Below are positions 11,557 to 24,400 of a DNA stretch of 64,000 bases, piece after piece. The notes beneath the pieces were generated by a model that did no database searches, was not told the origin of the DNA, and saw only the letters and a list, made by a program, of their open reading frames with translations. Positions within the stretch are counted from its first letter, which is position 1, and the number at the start of each line of letters is the position of its first letter. The DNA comes from Antiaris toxicaria (taxonomy: Eukaryota; Streptophyta; Magnoliopsida; Rosales; Moraceae), in assembly GCA_035233585.1 (NCBI GenBank), contig CP141153.1:23465001-23529000 (forward strand), in the 5' to 3' direction. Both the position numbers and the translations under genes were made by a program.

Positions 11557-11984
11557 TAACTAGGTATTCCCAAAATAAAATTGATTAGGAAGAAATTTCC
11601 TTTTCTTTTCTTTTTTATTTTTTCCTTGAGAACGACATTTTTTTAGACACTTGTTAGATTCCATTTTTGGCTTCCTAGGATTCCGTTGTCACTTTTATTG
11701 GGATTTATTGTGCATTGTTACTCCACAATCAACTAAGCTAAAATAAAATTGGTTTAAAGAGGAAGGCATAGGGATAAATAACAAAAGAATTGAAGGACTT
11801 ACATTGTGTGAAGGTGTTTTTTTATTAAAAAAACAAACGGAGATTGCATTGAAGAGATACAAATATCTAAAATAAAATTTGTTTAAAGAGGAAAGAAGAG
11901 GGATAAACAAAACAAAAAAAAAAAAAAAAAGAAAAAGAATTGAAGCACTTATGTTGTGAAACTGGGTTTTTTGAAAATTAATAG

Positions 11985-12320
11985 AGCGTTTAGTAAACAC
12001 ATTACGTTTTAATTACGTTTGAATGTAATTTATTTTTTGAGTATTATATTTAATTAAAAAATATTTATTTTGTATTTGAATGAAATGTATGTTTGGATGA
12101 AAAGTATTTTAGAATTAAAAAAATTAATATGATTGATAAAAATAAAGATAAATAATAAAATTGAAAAATTGACATGATTTTTTTAAAAAATTTTTAAATA
12201 GTAATTATTTTCATAACACTGTTAAAAAAGATATATTTAAATGTAAAATTTTATATTTAATGTAAAATTATATTATATTTAAATATAATTAAAATATAAA
12301 ACTTTTATCCAAAGCTCCAA
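11985..12320 (+). repeat. Degraded MITE-family copy
   Basis: Begins GAGCGTTTAGTAAACAC and runs through the family words (AATGTAATTTATTTTTTGA, TTTGAATGAAATGTATGTTTGG, TTGATAAAAATAAAGATAAATA) to a worn end near ATCCAAAGCTCC. Many G-to-A and C-to-T changes relative to the other copies suggest greater age or stronger deamination. Confidence 0.7.
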
Positions 12321-13581
12321 GATCGAATTCAAGAGTGAAGAGACACAAGGGTGAAGGGATAAACGGAGAATCGCCACGTGGTGGCTTAGACATCACAAAG
12401 TGGTTTTTTTTTTTTTTTTTTTTTTTCCCATTTTGCTTTGTTTCACTTATCTATTTTGTGTTATGCAACTAGTATTAATAATGACGTAGATGATCTTAGG
12501 TGACTTAATCCTCATTAATGATTGCTTTCACTTTCAAAATTAAATGATTCTCAAAAGGAAGAAATGTATCCAAGCCTCATTAACGAGAAACTAAATAATT
12601 ACACTAAATTTCAACCACATATAGCTACTTTCAATAACGGTTTTAAAATTGATAAAAGTTTCTGATAGATCAAGAACAAGAAATCTATAATATTATCCAC
12701 TACTCTGCATTAAAAAAAAAAAAATCTAACAATAGAATGAAGATCATAATTGAATCATGTCTCCTAAGACATTCATTTAACAATACAAACTAACAAAAAA
12801 CACACAAGCAAAACAAATGATATGCCAAAAGCATTGTTGTCAAAAGCATCCAACAAAGGGACGGCCAAATGAAAGAAGCATTAAGAAGAGTAGCCGACTA
12901 CAAGGGCACGCGGTATGGTCAGAAACGTCGCCAACAACATTCATGAACTACATGTGTGTGACACCGCCACCACCAGAGGATGTTCACCACTACGTGGAAG
13001 TGTAGGGACAGAGCTAGACTTTGAGCTCAGTGGGGTATAATTAAAGATAAAAATTATAAAATGATAGCATAAAAACCGAGTAAAATTTTTAACTCTTTTT
13101 CCTAATGATTTATACTTTTATAAACTAAGAAAGGAGATAACTAGTATTAGGATATTTGAACACTTTATAACTAGGTTGACACCTGCTGAATGAACCCATC
13201 GTTTACCAAATCCCTAACTCAATATTATTGATAAGAAAATTACAATAATGTCAAGTATAAAAGGAAGAAAAGAAAACAACCCGAAAAGGGCAATAAGCAA
13301 AAAAAGAAAAGAAGCTATACAAAAGTCAGAAGCTAGTCTCATAGAGTTAAGCCGTAATTATCATCTTAAAAGAGTTAAAAATTATTCCTCATTAAATATC
13401 CCCTAGCCAAAACCTAGTGGTAAAAAAACTAAAAGGGAAAAAGATTATATAACTATCACAAACAGTCAGGCATGAGGAGAAACAGTAGTAGTAGGAAAAC
13501 CTGTCATATCACAACCCAAATTAGCATTACAAAAGAAAAAAAAAAAAAGCAAAATGAACAATCAAACCACCACTCTATGCT
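12321..13581. other. Intergenic DNA with a poly-T run; possible LINE 3' end
   Basis: Contains an uninterrupted T run of more than 20 bases at about 12404-12426, which could be the poly-A tail of a minus-strand retroposon such as the LINE remnant upstream. It also contains a less AT-rich patch at 12817-13005 with a 62-codon plus-strand frame (PTTFMNYMCVTPPPPEDVHH region) that matches no family I know. Apart from these I see nothing. Confidence 0.45.
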
Positions 13582-14705
13582 CTACAGATAAACAGCATAA
13601 TCAGCTAACTTATCAATAACATGATTCCCTTCTCTGTAGATATGAGAGACACAACAATTTACTCTTTTAAGATAATTCAGAGTGCATGACCATTTTGCGA
13701 GCCACTTCATGAAGCATCACTGATCTATCTCTAAAGCAAATCCACCACATAAATGGAATCAATTCAAACCAAGTTTAGACCAGTTAAATTGTTGAGCAAC
13801 TCTACAGTTGTTACAATACCTATTATCTCAGCTTCATAAGCATGAAGGATTCCAAATGGCTTGGAAAAACATCCGTTACAAAATCCCCTGTAAATTCTAA
13901 AGATTCCACCACACCCAGCCATTCTAGGAGAACCATTCACCACACCATCAGTAATAATTTTGATCCATCCAATTAAAGGAGCTTTCCATTGTATTTCGAT
14001 TATTTTGGCAGCCCGACTAAACTTTTTCACAATCTTTAATTGTTTTAAAATCAATAGGTCTGAAACCAAGTTATTCATAGAACCTATGTCCATAGCGTCT
14101 ACCTCTTGTAGGTAGTTCCAAAGAGTAATTAAAGCTCGTCTCAACAAAGGGACTTTTCCATCGAAATTCGTCAAGTTCCTCAGCTTCCAAATGATCCAAA
14201 TAGCATATAGGACCCCTGCAATCCATAGATTATAATCCTTCTTGCTCACACTCTTTTTAAAAGCCGATTTAAGAAGATCACAAATATTACGACTTTTGCC
14301 AATAGTAGTTTCGAAAGCAAGCTCCAATTTTTCCCAAATATTCTTTTTAAAGCTACAGTGAACAAAAAGATGCTCTATGTCCTTCGCACCAGAGAAACAA
14401 AAATGACAGCAAGAAGCAAGAGAGAAACCCTTCATTTGCAAATGGGATTCAGTAGCTAAATGATTATGCAAGGCTTTCCAAACAGTAAGCAATCTTCTTG
14501 GCTGAACTGATTTCCTCCAAATTTTATCTCCCCAACTAGCTTGGCTTGATTTATGCCAAATAGATTCGTAAAAATCACGAAGCATAGGCTTACCCTTTAA
14601 GCTCAATCTCCAACAAAGTTCATCCATGATATCTCCAGCTATGATGACCATACTAATATCTCTAGCAATATTGGGAAAAGCTAAACAGAAATTACTTGGG
14701 AGACT
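13582..14705 (-). pseudogene. LINE-type ORF2 3' end: zf-RVT plus RNase H, broken
   Basis: The minus-strand frame 14651-13764 carries a zinc-binding reverse-transcriptase-associated domain (pattern SCCHFCFSGAKDIEHLFVHC) about one third in. It is followed by an RNase H start (ITDGVVNGSPRMAGCGGIFR, first catalytic Asp). The C-terminal RNase H part lies in another frame and ends at a TAG at 13582-13584, with the family motif VSHIYREGNHVIDKLAD just before it. The ORF is therefore frameshifted. The reverse transcriptase and endonuclease regions are absent, as expected for a 5'-truncated plant LINE. It may alternatively descend from a host gene of the RNase H-like family that arose from LINEs. Homology lost before about 14705. 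Confidence 0.85.
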
Positions 14706-14744
14706 CTAAGCATTATTAATAATAAAATTTTGCGTAGTAGAATT

Positions 14745-15150
14745 TGTTAGGATGGTGACATATCGTAAGTATACGGGTCATGTTTGAATAATATAATGGT
14801 GAGTAGAATGTCATCTCCATAAGAATTGAGTTTAGAATTGTCGCTAAGTATCGCGATTATCATAATTTAACTTTATCTAGGCACCCGAACTAAATGAAAT
14901 TAAAAATAAACAAAAAAATAAAAATATGTAAATAAATGTGGAAAATTCTATGCACAAATGTACTAAGAACTTAAGTTCACCTTATCATTTCTATGTTTAT
15001 CCTAAGTAGCAATTCTTAGGCAATTCCACTCAATTTATTAATCAAGGGTCCTAGCCTAACCTTGCTACCTCTTTCAAGTGTCAATCGAAGTCATATGCAT
15101 AAATATCAGAATTGATATCCCTATTTAATCCATCTATTCATATATTTATT
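14745..15150. repeat. Probable Athila-type LTR remnant
   Basis: The sequence GTAAGTATACGGGTCATG followed by GTGAGTAGAATGTCATCTCC and TCGCTAAGTATCGCG resembles the LTR leader region seen at 63250-63400 in this window (GCAAGTGCATGTGTCGC, GTCGAGTATCATCCCACAG). It abuts the copia-2 LTR at 15151. The assignment rests on this by-eye resemblance only. Confidence 0.4.
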
Positions 15151-15632
15151 ATACTGCAAAAACACCCCTCCAAAGCAATTCCCAAAGTGCCAAAACCGAA
15201 AACTCAAGACCAGAAATTAAAACCCCAAGATCGCAATAAACTACACAGAAGTAAAACAGAGCAACTCAACTTGAGAGAATTGCATCAAACCATTTTATTG
15301 AACAAGAATTTCTCAGAAATTACATATTCATCTCATCTTCATATCATCCTCAATACAAGAACCAAGAACCCAATTTTTGACTCTCTCTCTTCCCTGGCAA
15401 GAACCCTTTCCTCTGACTCTTATTCTCTTTCTAAGAACTACACCAGCTATAGACTATAAACAATTCCCCAGAAAACAACCAACTAAAGAATACAAGATTC
15501 ATAAAGCTGTAATTGGACCAAATAACTAAATGCCAAAAATACAGGTCAACTAACCTTATTGCCAGCTTGTCAACAAAACTAATAAATGACAAAAACCACA
15601 AAAGCTTTACAAACAACAGTCAACTTTAACTA
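15151..15632 (-). repeat. copia-2 3' LTR
   Basis: Begins TGCAAAAACACCCC on the plus strand (CA end on the minus strand) and runs to about 15632, where the minus strand reads AAGGTGGATAA (polypurine tract) then TAGTTAAAG, a worn TG start. The first ~320 bp align with 19534-19850. The short open frame at 15112-15459 is a chance frame in the LTR. Confidence 0.8.
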
Positions 15633-18600
15633 TTATCCACCTTGACTGTTGTTTCCTTATGTTGCCTCAACACACTGAACCCGGCACTTCCTTCAGACTT
15701 TTCACATTGATCAATTCCATGCATCGAGTAAACTTTCCCAGTGGCACAGCTTTTGTCACCATGTCTGCAGGATTATTCTATGTCCTAACCTTTTCTACTT
15801 TTACCTCTCCCTTTAATAGTACATCTCTTAAAAAATGAAGCTTCACATCTATGTGCGTAGTTCTCTCGGGAAACATCTGATTCTTTGATAGATGTATTGC
15901 ATTTTAACTATCTTAGCACACTATTCTAGTTCCTATCTGAATACCCAGCTCAACCAACAACCCTCTTATTCAGATAGCCTCCTTTATAGCCTCAATTAAG
16001 GCTATATACACAGCCTCTGTGGTTGAAAGTGCTACAACTAGTTAAAGAGTAGCTTTCCAACCGACAGTACAACCATAAACTTGAAACACATAACCAGTGA
16101 GTGACATAAGTGCAACATCCCTTTAATCCTTCAGATACCTCAAGATCCATTTAACCCTCTCCAGTGCTCCTTGCCTGGTCTTGACATGTATCTACTCACC
16201 AAGCTTGTTGAATAAGCTAAATCTAGTCTTGTGCATACCATGGAGTACATGAGACTACCAGCTGCACTGGAGTATGTGATCTTTTCCATTTTTGTCTTCT
16301 CTTCATCAGTTGATGGACAATCATGACTAGAGAGTTTAAAGTGATTTGGACCCACTCATCCCAAATATGTCAAGCACTTTATCAACATATCCTTGCTAAT
16401 AAAAGATCAACAAGTTATGTTTCCAGTATCTATCAATCTCCATGCCTAAGATCTTTGTAACACGACCAAGATCCGTCATCTCAAAAACAGTTTGCAATTG
16501 CTTCTTCACTTATATTGTTTCGAGCATGTCACTATAAGCAATAAGCATATCATCTACATATAGAAGAAGGTAGATATACTTATTACTTGCCAATTGCTTG
16601 GAGTACACACAGTGATCATATTCACTTCTTTTGAAACTGTTCTTCAACATAAACTCATCGAATTTCTTGTACTATTGACAAGGGGACTGTTTCAAACCAT
16701 ACAGGGACTTCTTAGGTAAGCAAACATGATCCTCTTTTCCCTTGACCTAGAAGCCTTTAAGTTGTATGTAAATCACCTACTCAAGCTCCCTATGAAGAAA
16801 TGCAATTTTGACATCCAACCGCTCTAGTTCTAGGTTGAACTTTGTAGTTAAAGCAAGCAAAATCCTGTTGGAAGTGTGCTTCAGTTCTGAAGAAAATACT
16901 TTAGTAAAATCAACTCCCTCCCTCCCCTTTCCCACCAATATTGCTTTAAACCTAGGCCTCTCAACCCTAGGAATCCCATCCTTATACTTAAAGATCTATT
17001 TGCAGCCAACTAACATTTGCTTCTCAGGCCTCTTAACCAAATCCTAAGTGTTGTTCCTTGCTAGTGATCTCATCTCTTCTTCCATTGCTTCTATCCATTT
17101 AACTTTGTTGGGACATCTCAGAACTTCAGTATAGGACATAGGCCCGTGTTCTTTGAAGCTCCCAGCAGATAATAGAGCAAAGGAAATAAGATTAACACAG
17201 CCATACCTCATAGGTGGCCTTATATCCCTTTTTGGTCTGTCTCTGGCTAGGGTATAAGACTTTTGAGACTCTTCTGCTTGTGCTTCCTTATCTACTACAG
17301 TGCTTGCTGGTGCATCATCATGTTTGGTTTGATTAACAAGCTGCACCTCAACATCAATTCCCTGTTCTTTAGAATTATCGCCGTCTTTAAGGGACTCTTG
17401 AGGTAGCTTTTGATTGAACTCTGTCCCTCTAAAGATCACGACTATACTGATGATCACTCTTAGACCATCAGGATCAAGATTCCAGAGTCTATAAACTTTC
17501 ACTCCTTTGGGATATCCTATGAAAAGGCACTTCTTAGCCCTGGGCTCTAACTTCCTTTGCTTGACATTAGCATAAGCTATATAACCAAAGACGCTTAGAT
17601 GATCAAGCTTATGTAGATGACCAGTCCATCTTTCTTCTAAGGTAGAAAGATCTATTGCTGTAAAGGGACACCTATTTATTAAATAGGATGCTGTTTTCAT
17701 TGCTTCTGCACAAAACACTTTAGGAAGGCTTGCATTTGACAACATGCACCTAGCCCTTTTCAAAAAGGTCTTGTTAAATCTATCTACACAACCATTTTGT
17801 TGAGGAGTTCCTTTAACAGTATGGTGCTTAGCATTGCCAACTTGTCTGTAGTAGTCATGAAACACCTCTGCACAACACTCAAGGCCAATATCTGTCCTAA
17901 GTTTCTTCATTTTCCTGCCAGTTTGATTTTCCACCAAAGTCTGCTAATCTTTAAAAGTAGCCAGGGCATGATTCTGTATTCTTCAACAAATAAACACATA
18001 CCTTCCTTGAAAAGTCATCCATGATGAATATAAAGTATTGAGTTCCACCATGAGATAAAGTCCTAGAAGCTCCCCAAAGATCTGAGTGCATATAATCCAG
18101 AATTCCCTTTGTTACTTGAACCCTAGTTGAGAATTTTAGCCTCTGAGCCTTACCATAAACACAATGCTCACAAAACTCCAATTTTTCAAATTTTTTTCCC
18201 TTTACAAATGCTCTTTCTTGCTTAGTTCTTGTAAGCCTTTTTCACTCACATGACCAAGACATTTGTGGCACAACACCGCCATCTCATGAGCTTTTTCTCC
18301 AGCCAACGATGCTTCTTCAATCACAGTCTTACCCAATAGAAATCCATTTTCCCTGGAGCCTTTGAACATCACTAGATATCCTTTCACAACCTCGAGCATT
18401 CCCTATTTACCATTGAAAGTGAACCCCTCTGCATCCAACATACCTAGAGAAATCAGATTTCTCTTAAGATCAGGGACATGCCTCACCTGTCCCAACTTCT
18501 GCATACAATCACCACAGTGCCAATGCCTATAACCTTGCTGGCTTTGTTGTTTCCGAGCAAAACCTGTCCCTCATTGAATATATGATAATCTTGAATCCAG

Positions 18601-19510
18601 TTTCGATTCAGTGTCATATGGAAAGAATACCCTGAATCTAGAATCCAATCATCTTCAGCGCCTTTGACAAAAACTAGAAGAATTTATGCGCTGTCGTAAC
18701 CATCAAGTGCAACATCTGCAACACCTGATTCTGAACTTGTATCTGTGACCTTCTTTCTCTTCCTTTCTGGACATTCCTTCTTGAAGTGACCCTCTTTATG
18801 GCGATGAGAACACTTTTTATTGCCTTTGGACTTGGATCTTGAATGATTGTTGTCATTATTGCCTTTCCACTCTCTCATTTTTGACCTTTCTCTTGCCACC
18901 AATCCTTCTACAAACCCATTTCCAGAATTTGCTTCCTTGCCATCTGTCTTTTGCTTCAACTCTTTGTACATAATTGCTATTTGAACCTCCTATAGAGACA
19001 AGCTATGACGACCAAAGATTAACATATCCGACAAAGATTCATAGGAACTGGGAAGAGATCTCCAAAGTAGTAATGCTTGATCTTTATCGTCGATCTTAAT
19101 TTCAATGTTTTCTAGATCCAAGATGATCTTATTAATATCATCTAAATGATCTTCCATTGTTTTCCTACAGCTCATCTTGAAGGTGTACAGCTTCTTCTTC
19201 CAATATAGTCGGTTCGTTCATGATTTTGTCATGTAGAGATTTTCGAGCTTGACCCAAATTGCTGCCGCAGACTTCTCATTTGAGACTTCTCGAAGAACAC
19301 AATCACCTAAGCTGATAATAAAGGTGTTGTGGGCCTTATCAAGAACGTCCTTCTTTTCCTTCTTTGAGAGTGAACTAGGCAGATTTTTCTCACCACCTAA
19401 TGCATCTTCAAGCCCTTGTTGAACCAGCAGCGCTGGCATCTTCAACTCCAAATTTCGAAATCATCCTTCCAAGTGAACTTTTCTATATCGAGCTTTGCCG
19501 ATCCCATCAT
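15626..19510 (-). pseudogene. copia-2 gag-pol, multiply frameshifted and stopped
   Basis: ATG at 19510 lies next to the PBS and opens a gag frame (MMGSAKLDIEKFTWKDDFEI). One base is missing near 19445, before the UBN2-type gag region (19451-18990). A zinc-knuckle remnant (HRHKEGHFKKEC) is at about 18800, GAG-pre-integrase (CHKCLGHVSEKGLQ) at 18300-18202, and the integrase core (HSDLWGASRT, FIMDDFSR) at 18181-17951. More integrase lies at 17937-17044 (TPQQNGCVDRFNKT), with an RT/RNase H remnant at 16800-15700 (SSAAGSLMYSMVCTR). Several TAG stops stand at conserved Trp positions, for example 17944-17946 and 16672-16674. It cannot make a polyprotein. The 3' stop TAA at 15626-15628 overlaps the LTR edge. 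Confidence 0.88.
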
Positions 19511-19515
19511 CACTA

Positions 19516-19531
19516 GGGCTTTGATACCAAT
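19516..19531 (-). other. copia-2 primer binding site
   Basis: On the minus strand the LTR end TCTGCA is followed by ATAA and TTGGTATCAAAGCCC, complementary to the 3' end of initiator tRNA-Met. The copia-1 element has the closely related site at 47371-47384. Confidence 0.8.
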
Positions 19532-19533
19532 TA

Positions 19534-20234
19534 TTGCAGAAACACACCTCCAAAGCAATTCCCAGAGTGCCAAAACCGAAAGCTCAAGACCAAAAATTAA
19601 AACCCCAAGATCGCAATCAACTACAAAGAAGTAAAACAGAGCAACCCAACTTGAGAGAATTGCATTAGACCATTTTATTGAGCAAGATTTTTTTCAAAAA
19701 TTACATTCTCATCTCGTCTTTGTATCATCCCCAGTACAAGAACCAAGAACCATAAGTTTTTTTTACCCTCTCTCTTCCCTGGCAAGAACCCTCTCTCTTT
19801 GACTCTGATTCTCTCTCTAAGAGCCACAATACATTCCCCCAAAATAATCCCCAATATACAGCTAAAGACTAAGAGGCGTTTGGTAAACGCGTTGCATTTT
19901 GATTGTATTTGAATGAAATTTGTTTTTTAAATGTTGTATTTAGTTGAAAAGTATTTGTTTTGTATTTGAATGAAATGTGTGTTTGGATGAAAAGTATTTT
20001 AGAGTTGAAAAGTTGATGTGATTGATAAAAGTTGAGATAAATAGTAAAGTTGAAAAGTTGATGTGATTGTTTTAAAAATATTTTGAATAGTAATTGTTTT
20101 CGTAGCACTGTTGTAAAATTTGTGTTTGGTATAAAATTGTATTGTATTTGAATGAAGTTAAAATGAAATATTTTTACCAAATATCTCCTAAAAATAATCC
20201 CCAAAAATCAACCGACTAAAGGGTACAAGATATA
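19534..20234 (-). repeat. copia-2 5' LTR, truncated and split by a MITE
   Basis: 19534-19872 matches the 3' LTR (CAAAGCAATTCCCA-AGTGCC, CCTGGCAAGAACCC). After the MITE at 19873-20192 the LTR resumes (CAACCGACTAAAGGGTACAAGAT) and stops matching at about 20234. About 150 bp of the LTR's outer part is missing. Confidence 0.8.
19873..20192 (+). repeat. MITE-family copy inserted in the copia-2 LTR
   Basis: Begins GAGGCGTTTGGTAAACGCG and ends TTACCAAATATCTCC. TAA flanks both ends and the copia-2 LTR continues on either side, so the insertion postdates the retrotransposon. It is the least altered copy in the window and the best reference for the family. Its minus strand carries a spurious 111-codon frame. 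Confidence 0.85.
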
Positions 20235-21400
20235 TTCTTATGGGGAGGTTGGTGGAGGCTTTAGAGATTTTTTTTTTAGGGTAAAAGAAAGAGAATAGGC
20301 TAAAAATTGATTTTAATAAAAATGAAGGATAGAAAATAAATAAACAAATAGTAAATAGTAATTATTTGGTAAATTATAATTTATAAATAATTAAAATTTT
20401 TAAAATACCTTTTATTAACAACACATATACTTATAATCTTTTTCTCCAAATCTCATTGCATGGGTATAGTTTATTTCCCCAAATTTTATCTTTTGTTTTC
20501 TCTGTTTCCTTCTTATTAAAAAAAAAAAAGTCTAGAAATCCTTAGAAAAACCTCAAACAACAAATCGACAATTCTTTTTAAGAAAATCCGAGAAAAATTT
20601 GCTTTCCATAAGTGATTACTTCGTGAACTTTCACAATCAGGTTTTCATTAAAAAAATCCCCTCCCAGTAGCGTGATTGCAACTGCAAATCCACTCGGCGA
20701 CTTCTCCATAAGCGATTAGAAAGGTAATCCTTTAAAAAACATAATTTTCAACACTTTTCTTAACATTCTGACATTCGCGAAATCCAATCTCTTATTAATA
20801 CAAAAGGATTTGCGTGAACAAAATTATCGATTATATTAAGGGTTTATTGGTAGTAAATTTGATTTATTAAAGGTTCTTGACTAATAGTTTCTCTAATTTT
20901 TATAATAATTTTTCTTAGTTTAAATATTTCACCAGTACAAAGTTTTCATTTTATTAGATTTTTTTTTTGTCATTTACTGGGTTTACTTACCATCAAAGGT
21001 TCTTACATTGATTTTACTATGATATGCTACTTCTTGTGGTTGTGTTATCACAATAATTTGTTGTCCAACTTGTTTTACGTTCATCTTATGTCATTTAAAT
21101 TAGATTCTTATGATATTTTTGTGTCTTGATTCATTTACAGGAATTTTTTTCATTAAAAGTTATGTATTTTTTTCTTAGACATTTGTATGGTTAAAGAAAC
21201 CGTATATAGTTTGTATCGTTTATGTTTTTTTATAATTTACTTCTATTTTTTGGTCAAGCAAATTATTTTAATCTATTATTTGATCAATTGTATTTGCAAA
21301 GTAGTTATGTATACAATTATTTGATCATTTGCATTATATGATTTTGCTATTGTAGTTCTATTATGATTTGAACCGTAAATGCTAATTACAATAAATGATT
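20235..21400. other. MULE left flank, no gene seen
   Basis: AT-rich DNA before the first coding exon of the DUF1985-type gene. It may hold that gene's promoter and leader (a TATAG acceptor-like site lies directly before the ATG exon at about 21405), but nothing more specific can be supported. Confidence 0.4.
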
Positions 21401-21413
21401 TATAGAACAAAAA

Positions 21414-24400
21414 ATGACAACATCCAAAAGAAAATTAAGTAAGCAAAATGAAGCATCAACATCAAAAAAATTGAAGATGAAGAACAAGAACAAGAACAAA
21501 GCAGAAAAGAAATACAATACTGAAAAAATTGTGGTAAGTTACAAATATCTATTTCATCAACTTATAAATTGATATTTTACTCTTTGTTAATGCTTTCGGT
21601 GAAGTTTGGTAATTGTCTATTTATTTGGTAAATAGTACCTAATTATTGATTGAGGAAGTAGATCTTTTACATTGGCATTCTAAGATTATTTTATTTTTTG
21701 CAAGGTTTTTGTTATGTTTGATTTTTTTTTCCTTCTCATAATCTTTGTATTTACAAAAAAATCTGTATAAGAGACAATATGAGATGAATTTTGAACAAAT
21801 GTCATACTAATTAGGATGTGTTGCAAACTTGACGCCAGCTTTAATCCTTTTGTTTCATTGAATATCCAAACACAGTTGGGATGTATTGAAACCTTTTATT
21901 CTAAATTTAACTACATACATTGTGTAATTTGTAGCTTGTAATACATTTATTACAAACAATCTTATTATTCTTTAGAGTAAACATCATTTATGAAAAACAG
22001 TAAATTGTTGATTTACCATATAATATGTTCATTTACATAAATTGTTGATTTATGAAAATGGTAAATTGTTGATTTACCATGTAATATGTTCATTTACATA
22101 AATTATATTCTGTTTTTTCTGTAAATGCAGGATTATAATTACATACAAAGCTCATCCAACTGGAATTCTGACAAAAGAATTAACAATCACTGTAAAATTG
22201 AGACAATTGACACAATACGAGAGTTATTAACAGAAACTCAGTTGAAGATGTTCAGAGATGGGCCGTTTGGGAATCTATTCTACTGGAAGTTAACAACATT
22301 TCCAGTGAAACTTATATGGTAGCTGATTTACAAACAGTGCATACATGACGATCAGTTAGTTTTTGCATTCAATTTTGCTGGGAAAGAAGTAATATTTGAT
22401 CTACAAAAGTTTGTACAGATTACAGGCTTAAACTGCAAAAAGAATCCACTAAGAAGAAAGAGTCAAGCACCAAAGAAGACTGTAATCTAGACTGTTTTTA
22501 AAAAAAATTTCTGCAAAGGTGTCAGATATCATCTGGTCCTTTGCAAAAAGAACAAGATCAACTAAGAAAGAAGACCTCAGATGCAGATATGGTGAGACTT
22601 GCACACTTGTATTGCATAACCAGATTTGTTGTGTCCAACACAGAGAAAATGAACATCAGCAATGAATATATCTCATTGGTTGATGACAATGAATTGATGA
22701 ATGCACACAACTGGGGTAAAGTATCCTTCGATGCAACACTACACTCATTTCGCAGTGCCGCAACAAGTATAGCTGATCATAGAATTGCTTTAAAGGGCTT
22801 CTCGTATGCAGTTATTATATGGGCATTTGAAACCTTGCAATTCCTAGAAAAAGACAATTTCATTATATGTGAGAACCTAGATATACTACCAAGAATGTTA
22901 AAGTGACATTTTCTAAAAATCTCCAGTTGAAGTGACATGGAGCCTGCTTTTGAATTCATCTAACAAGTAAGAACTCTTTTATGTATTCTCACTCATTTAA
23001 TGAATTTATCAAACTTTGTTTAGTTGTTTATTTATTTTTTTGGGACAAATAGTATGCCATTTTAATATAAGTTAAATTTATGCTGCTTGTATACCATTCG
23101 TAAATTAAAAATATTGAAACTGTAAAAAAATTGATTACCATTACAGCTAAAGATTAATGAGTACCTTACTAGTGATTTATTTGAATTCAATATTTAATTC
23201 AGTTATAGATATTTGTTTTCCATTTTCAGTTGATTATGTACTTTAAAAATGAATGAAAATAAAGTTTGTGTGAGTGGACTGAGCATAACTCTGATTATAT
23301 AAGTTTATGTGCTTTTGTTTTCCATTATTGTTGTTATGTGAACATTTATGATTCGATTATGTAATAAAAATGTTTACGAAAACTTGTTTTTGTTATACAG
23401 GAAGAAGTAAAAGATATTACCATATCTAAGGAAGAAGAGAAATAAGAATACATGGCTTTGTTACGTAATGAAAACATAGAAGATGAAAGAGAATTTGAAA
23501 CACAAAGCCAAACAGCACTTGGAACACAACATACTGATGAAGTTTTTCAAAATCCAGCTCCACATCCATTGAATAACCAAAGAAATGAAAGCAGTGATAT
23601 TTTTGTACGGTTGATGAAAATTGAGGAAAACCAACAGCAAATAAAAACTGATTTGGCAGACTTAAAGACCACAATGGTTAGTGTTCTAAAACAAGTCACT
23701 AGGATGCATACCAAAATGTTTCATACTACAGAAGATGACCAAGCTACTGTAGCCTTTGGAGATGATGAGAATGAACAAGATTTACACAATGATCAGATTC
23801 CTATAAATTCTGAAAATAGAGAACCTAGAGCAAACTTTGAAGAAGAACAAGAGAAGAAGAATAATGACAAAGAAGAAGAAACACAACAAAACACAGTCCA
23901 AGAAGATCACAACCAGCTAGATCTTGAAGACAACACCCAGTATAGCACTAACACCCAGCATAGCACTGTACATGAAGAAAAAACTGTGCTACATGAAGAA
24001 ACTCAACATGAAGAAACCCAACATGAAGAAGAAACAAGCCAATATGAAGAACAAGGGCAAACAATCATGAATGATTCGTTTGAAGAGTTAATGGACATCG
24101 ACATAGATAACATTATCAAGATGGCTACAAGCAAAGAACAGGTAACGTATTAAGTAAAACTATATAAACAAAGATAATGTAAATATGTTTTGGTGTTTCT
24201 TGAATTTATTTGTTAAATTGTTTATTAAAAACAGATCAATAAATGAAAAAAACTTAATCTATGATTTTACAAAATCAGTGAGTTGCCTTGTAAATTTTAG
24301 AATGTGAAATTGATAAATATATAATCAAGGTTGTAAATAAGATATGTAGATCATATTTTCATGACAATCAAAACTAATTTTTAAATCAAATATCTAGATG

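Larger units (their letters stand above)
15151..20234 (-). mobile_element. copia-2: old, degraded Ty1/copia retrotransposon
   Basis: The minus-strand order is truncated 5' LTR (to 19534), primer binding site, gag-pol remnant (19510-15626) and 3' LTR (15632-15151). The PBS reads TTGGTATCAAAGCCC just inside the 5' LTR, complementary to initiator tRNA-Met as in most plant copia elements. The LTRs match closely over their shared part. A MITE has inserted in the 5' LTR, and the outer end of that LTR is lost near 20234 at the border with the MULE region, so no target duplication can be checked. Confidence 0.88.

Noticed and set aside
13764..14651. Reading the RNase H-like ORF as an intact host gene
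   Set aside because: The conserved RNase H end is in another frame and the upstream LINE domains are missing, so a broken LINE remnant is the better reading.
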